This document shows positions 5,588 to 6,145 of a stretch of 6,145 nt of DNA, piece by piece. Source of the stretch: an uncultured Collinsella sp. (GTDB lineage: Bacteria > Actinomycetota > Coriobacteriia > Coriobacteriales > Coriobacteriaceae); the NCBI GenBank assembly GCA_900549185.1, contig URNM01000107.1:1-6145 (forward strand). Reading direction: 5' to 3'. The notes under the pieces were generated by a model. It had not been told where the DNA came from. It worked only from the letters and a program-made list of their open reading frames with translations, and did not search any database. The first letter of the stretch is position 1. Every line of letters starts with the position of its first letter. The position numbers and the translations under genes were made by a program.

Positions 5588-6145
5588 TTACTCGGCCTTG
5601 GGCTCAGCGGCCATCTCGGCCTCGGAGACCTGCTCCTTGCCGGAGCCAGCGAGGCAGGCGTCAGCCATGAGCTCGCACATAAGGGTGACAGCGGAGATAG
5701 CGTCATCGTTGCAGGGGATGCCGTACTCGACCTCGTCGGGATCGGAGTTGGTGTCGATCAGAGCGACGACGGGGATGTTCAGGCGCTGAGCCTCCTTGAT
5801 GGCGTTCTCCTCGCGCTTGGTGTCGATGACGAAGAGAGCCTGGGGCAGACCCTTCATGTCGCGAGCGCCACCGAGGTTGGTCTGGAGCTTGGTGAGCTCC
5901 TTGCCGAGAACAGCCTGCTCCTTCTTGGGGAGCACTGCCATGCGGCCGTCCTCGACCATGGCCTCGAGCTCCTCCATGCGGTTGATGCGGGAGCGGATGG
6001 TGACGAAGTTGGTCAGCATACCGCCGAGCCAACGCTGGTTGATGTAGGGCATGTTGGCGCGCTCAGCAGCGTTCTTGACGGCCTCCTGAGCCTGCTTCTT
6101 GGTGCCGACGAACAGCACGTTGCCACCCTTGGCGACGTTCTTGAC
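5588..6145 (-). CDS. rpsB: 30S ribosomal protein S2 (uS2), 5' end beyond the window
   Basis: The frame is open from the right edge to the TAA at 5590-5588, giving 185 visible residues. By comparison with E. coli S2, about 60 N-terminal residues and the start codon are missing. It begins VKNVAKGGNVLFVGTKKQAQ, corresponding to the family's KILFVGTK segment. INQRWLGGMLTNFVTIRSRI at visible residues 36-55 is the main S2 signature, and LFVIDTKREENAIKEA and VALIDTNSDPDEVEYGIP follow in the conserved order. IPCNDDAI has cysteine where E. coli has glycine. The last ~15 residues are an acidic tail (EAEMAAEPKAE), common and variable in this family. S2 is a late-assembling small-subunit protein, and rpsB followed by tsf is one of the most conserved bacterial gene pairs. 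Confidence 0.97.
   Translation of the reverse strand, partial: VKNVAKGGNVLFVGTKKQAQEAVKNAAERANMPYINQRWLGGMLTNFVTIRSRINRMEELEAMVEDGRMAVLPKKEQAVLGKELTKLQTNLGGARDMKGLPQALFVIDTKREENAIKEAQRLNIPVVALIDTNSDPDEVEYGIPCNDDAISAVTLMCELMADACLAGSGKEQVSEAEMAAEPKAE

Noticed and set aside
5588..6118. rpsB starting at the GTG at 6118
   Set aside because: The frame continues to the window edge with conserved S2 sequence (VKNVAKGGN), so this GTG is an internal valine codon.

Overview
The window holds a GC-rich, conserved bacterial housekeeping cluster, all on the minus strand and read from right to left: rpsB (5' end missing) - tsf - pyrH - frr - uppS - cdsA - dxr - rseP (3' end missing). This gene order is shared by many Gram-positive bacteria. 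High GC, a Firmicutes-like order with uppS between frr and cdsA, and the feel of the proteins (for example the EF-Ts motif TDSPMMECKKAL) suggest an actinobacterium of the class Coriobacteriia, perhaps near Collinsella. That placement comes from memory of related proteins and was not tested.

Layout from the left edge: bases 1-38 are not genomic. They match the Illumina Nextera read-2 transposase adapter ending in the 19-bp Tn5 mosaic end, after 4 bases that may be the tail of an index. Genomic sequence starts at 39 inside rseP, a site-2 membrane metalloprotease gene, so its truncation is a contig-end artefact. Then come dxr (408-1595, MEP pathway), cdsA (1595-2494, CDP-diacylglycerol synthesis), uppS (2497-3291, undecaprenyl diphosphate synthesis), frr (3293-3829, ribosome recycling) and pyrH (3832-4554, UMP kinase). 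These are packed with gaps of 1-2 bases or a 1-base overlap; only rseP has a longer gap (25 bases). Several ribosome binding sites lie inside the end of the preceding gene, and three genes start with GTG or TTG.

The 118 bases between pyrH and tsf contain the main regulatory signals: a rho-independent terminator for the rpsB-tsf transcript, a small inverted repeat, a candidate extended -10 promoter, and a strong ribosome binding site for the TTG start of pyrH. The cluster is therefore probably at least two transcription units: rpsB-tsf (translation) and pyrH-frr-uppS-cdsA-dxr-rseP (nucleotide supply, ribosome recycling, isoprenoid and envelope lipid synthesis, membrane proteolysis). dxr feeds the isoprenoid precursors that UppS condenses into the cell-wall lipid carrier, and CdsA starts phospholipid synthesis.

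I found no wholly new system. The most unusual biological signal is a helix-turn-helix-like segment in the cytosolic loop of the RseP-type protease, cut off by the contig end. Other points are family-motif deviations in DXR and CdsA and the regulatory layout before pyrH. No gene-free stretch exceeds 300 bases.
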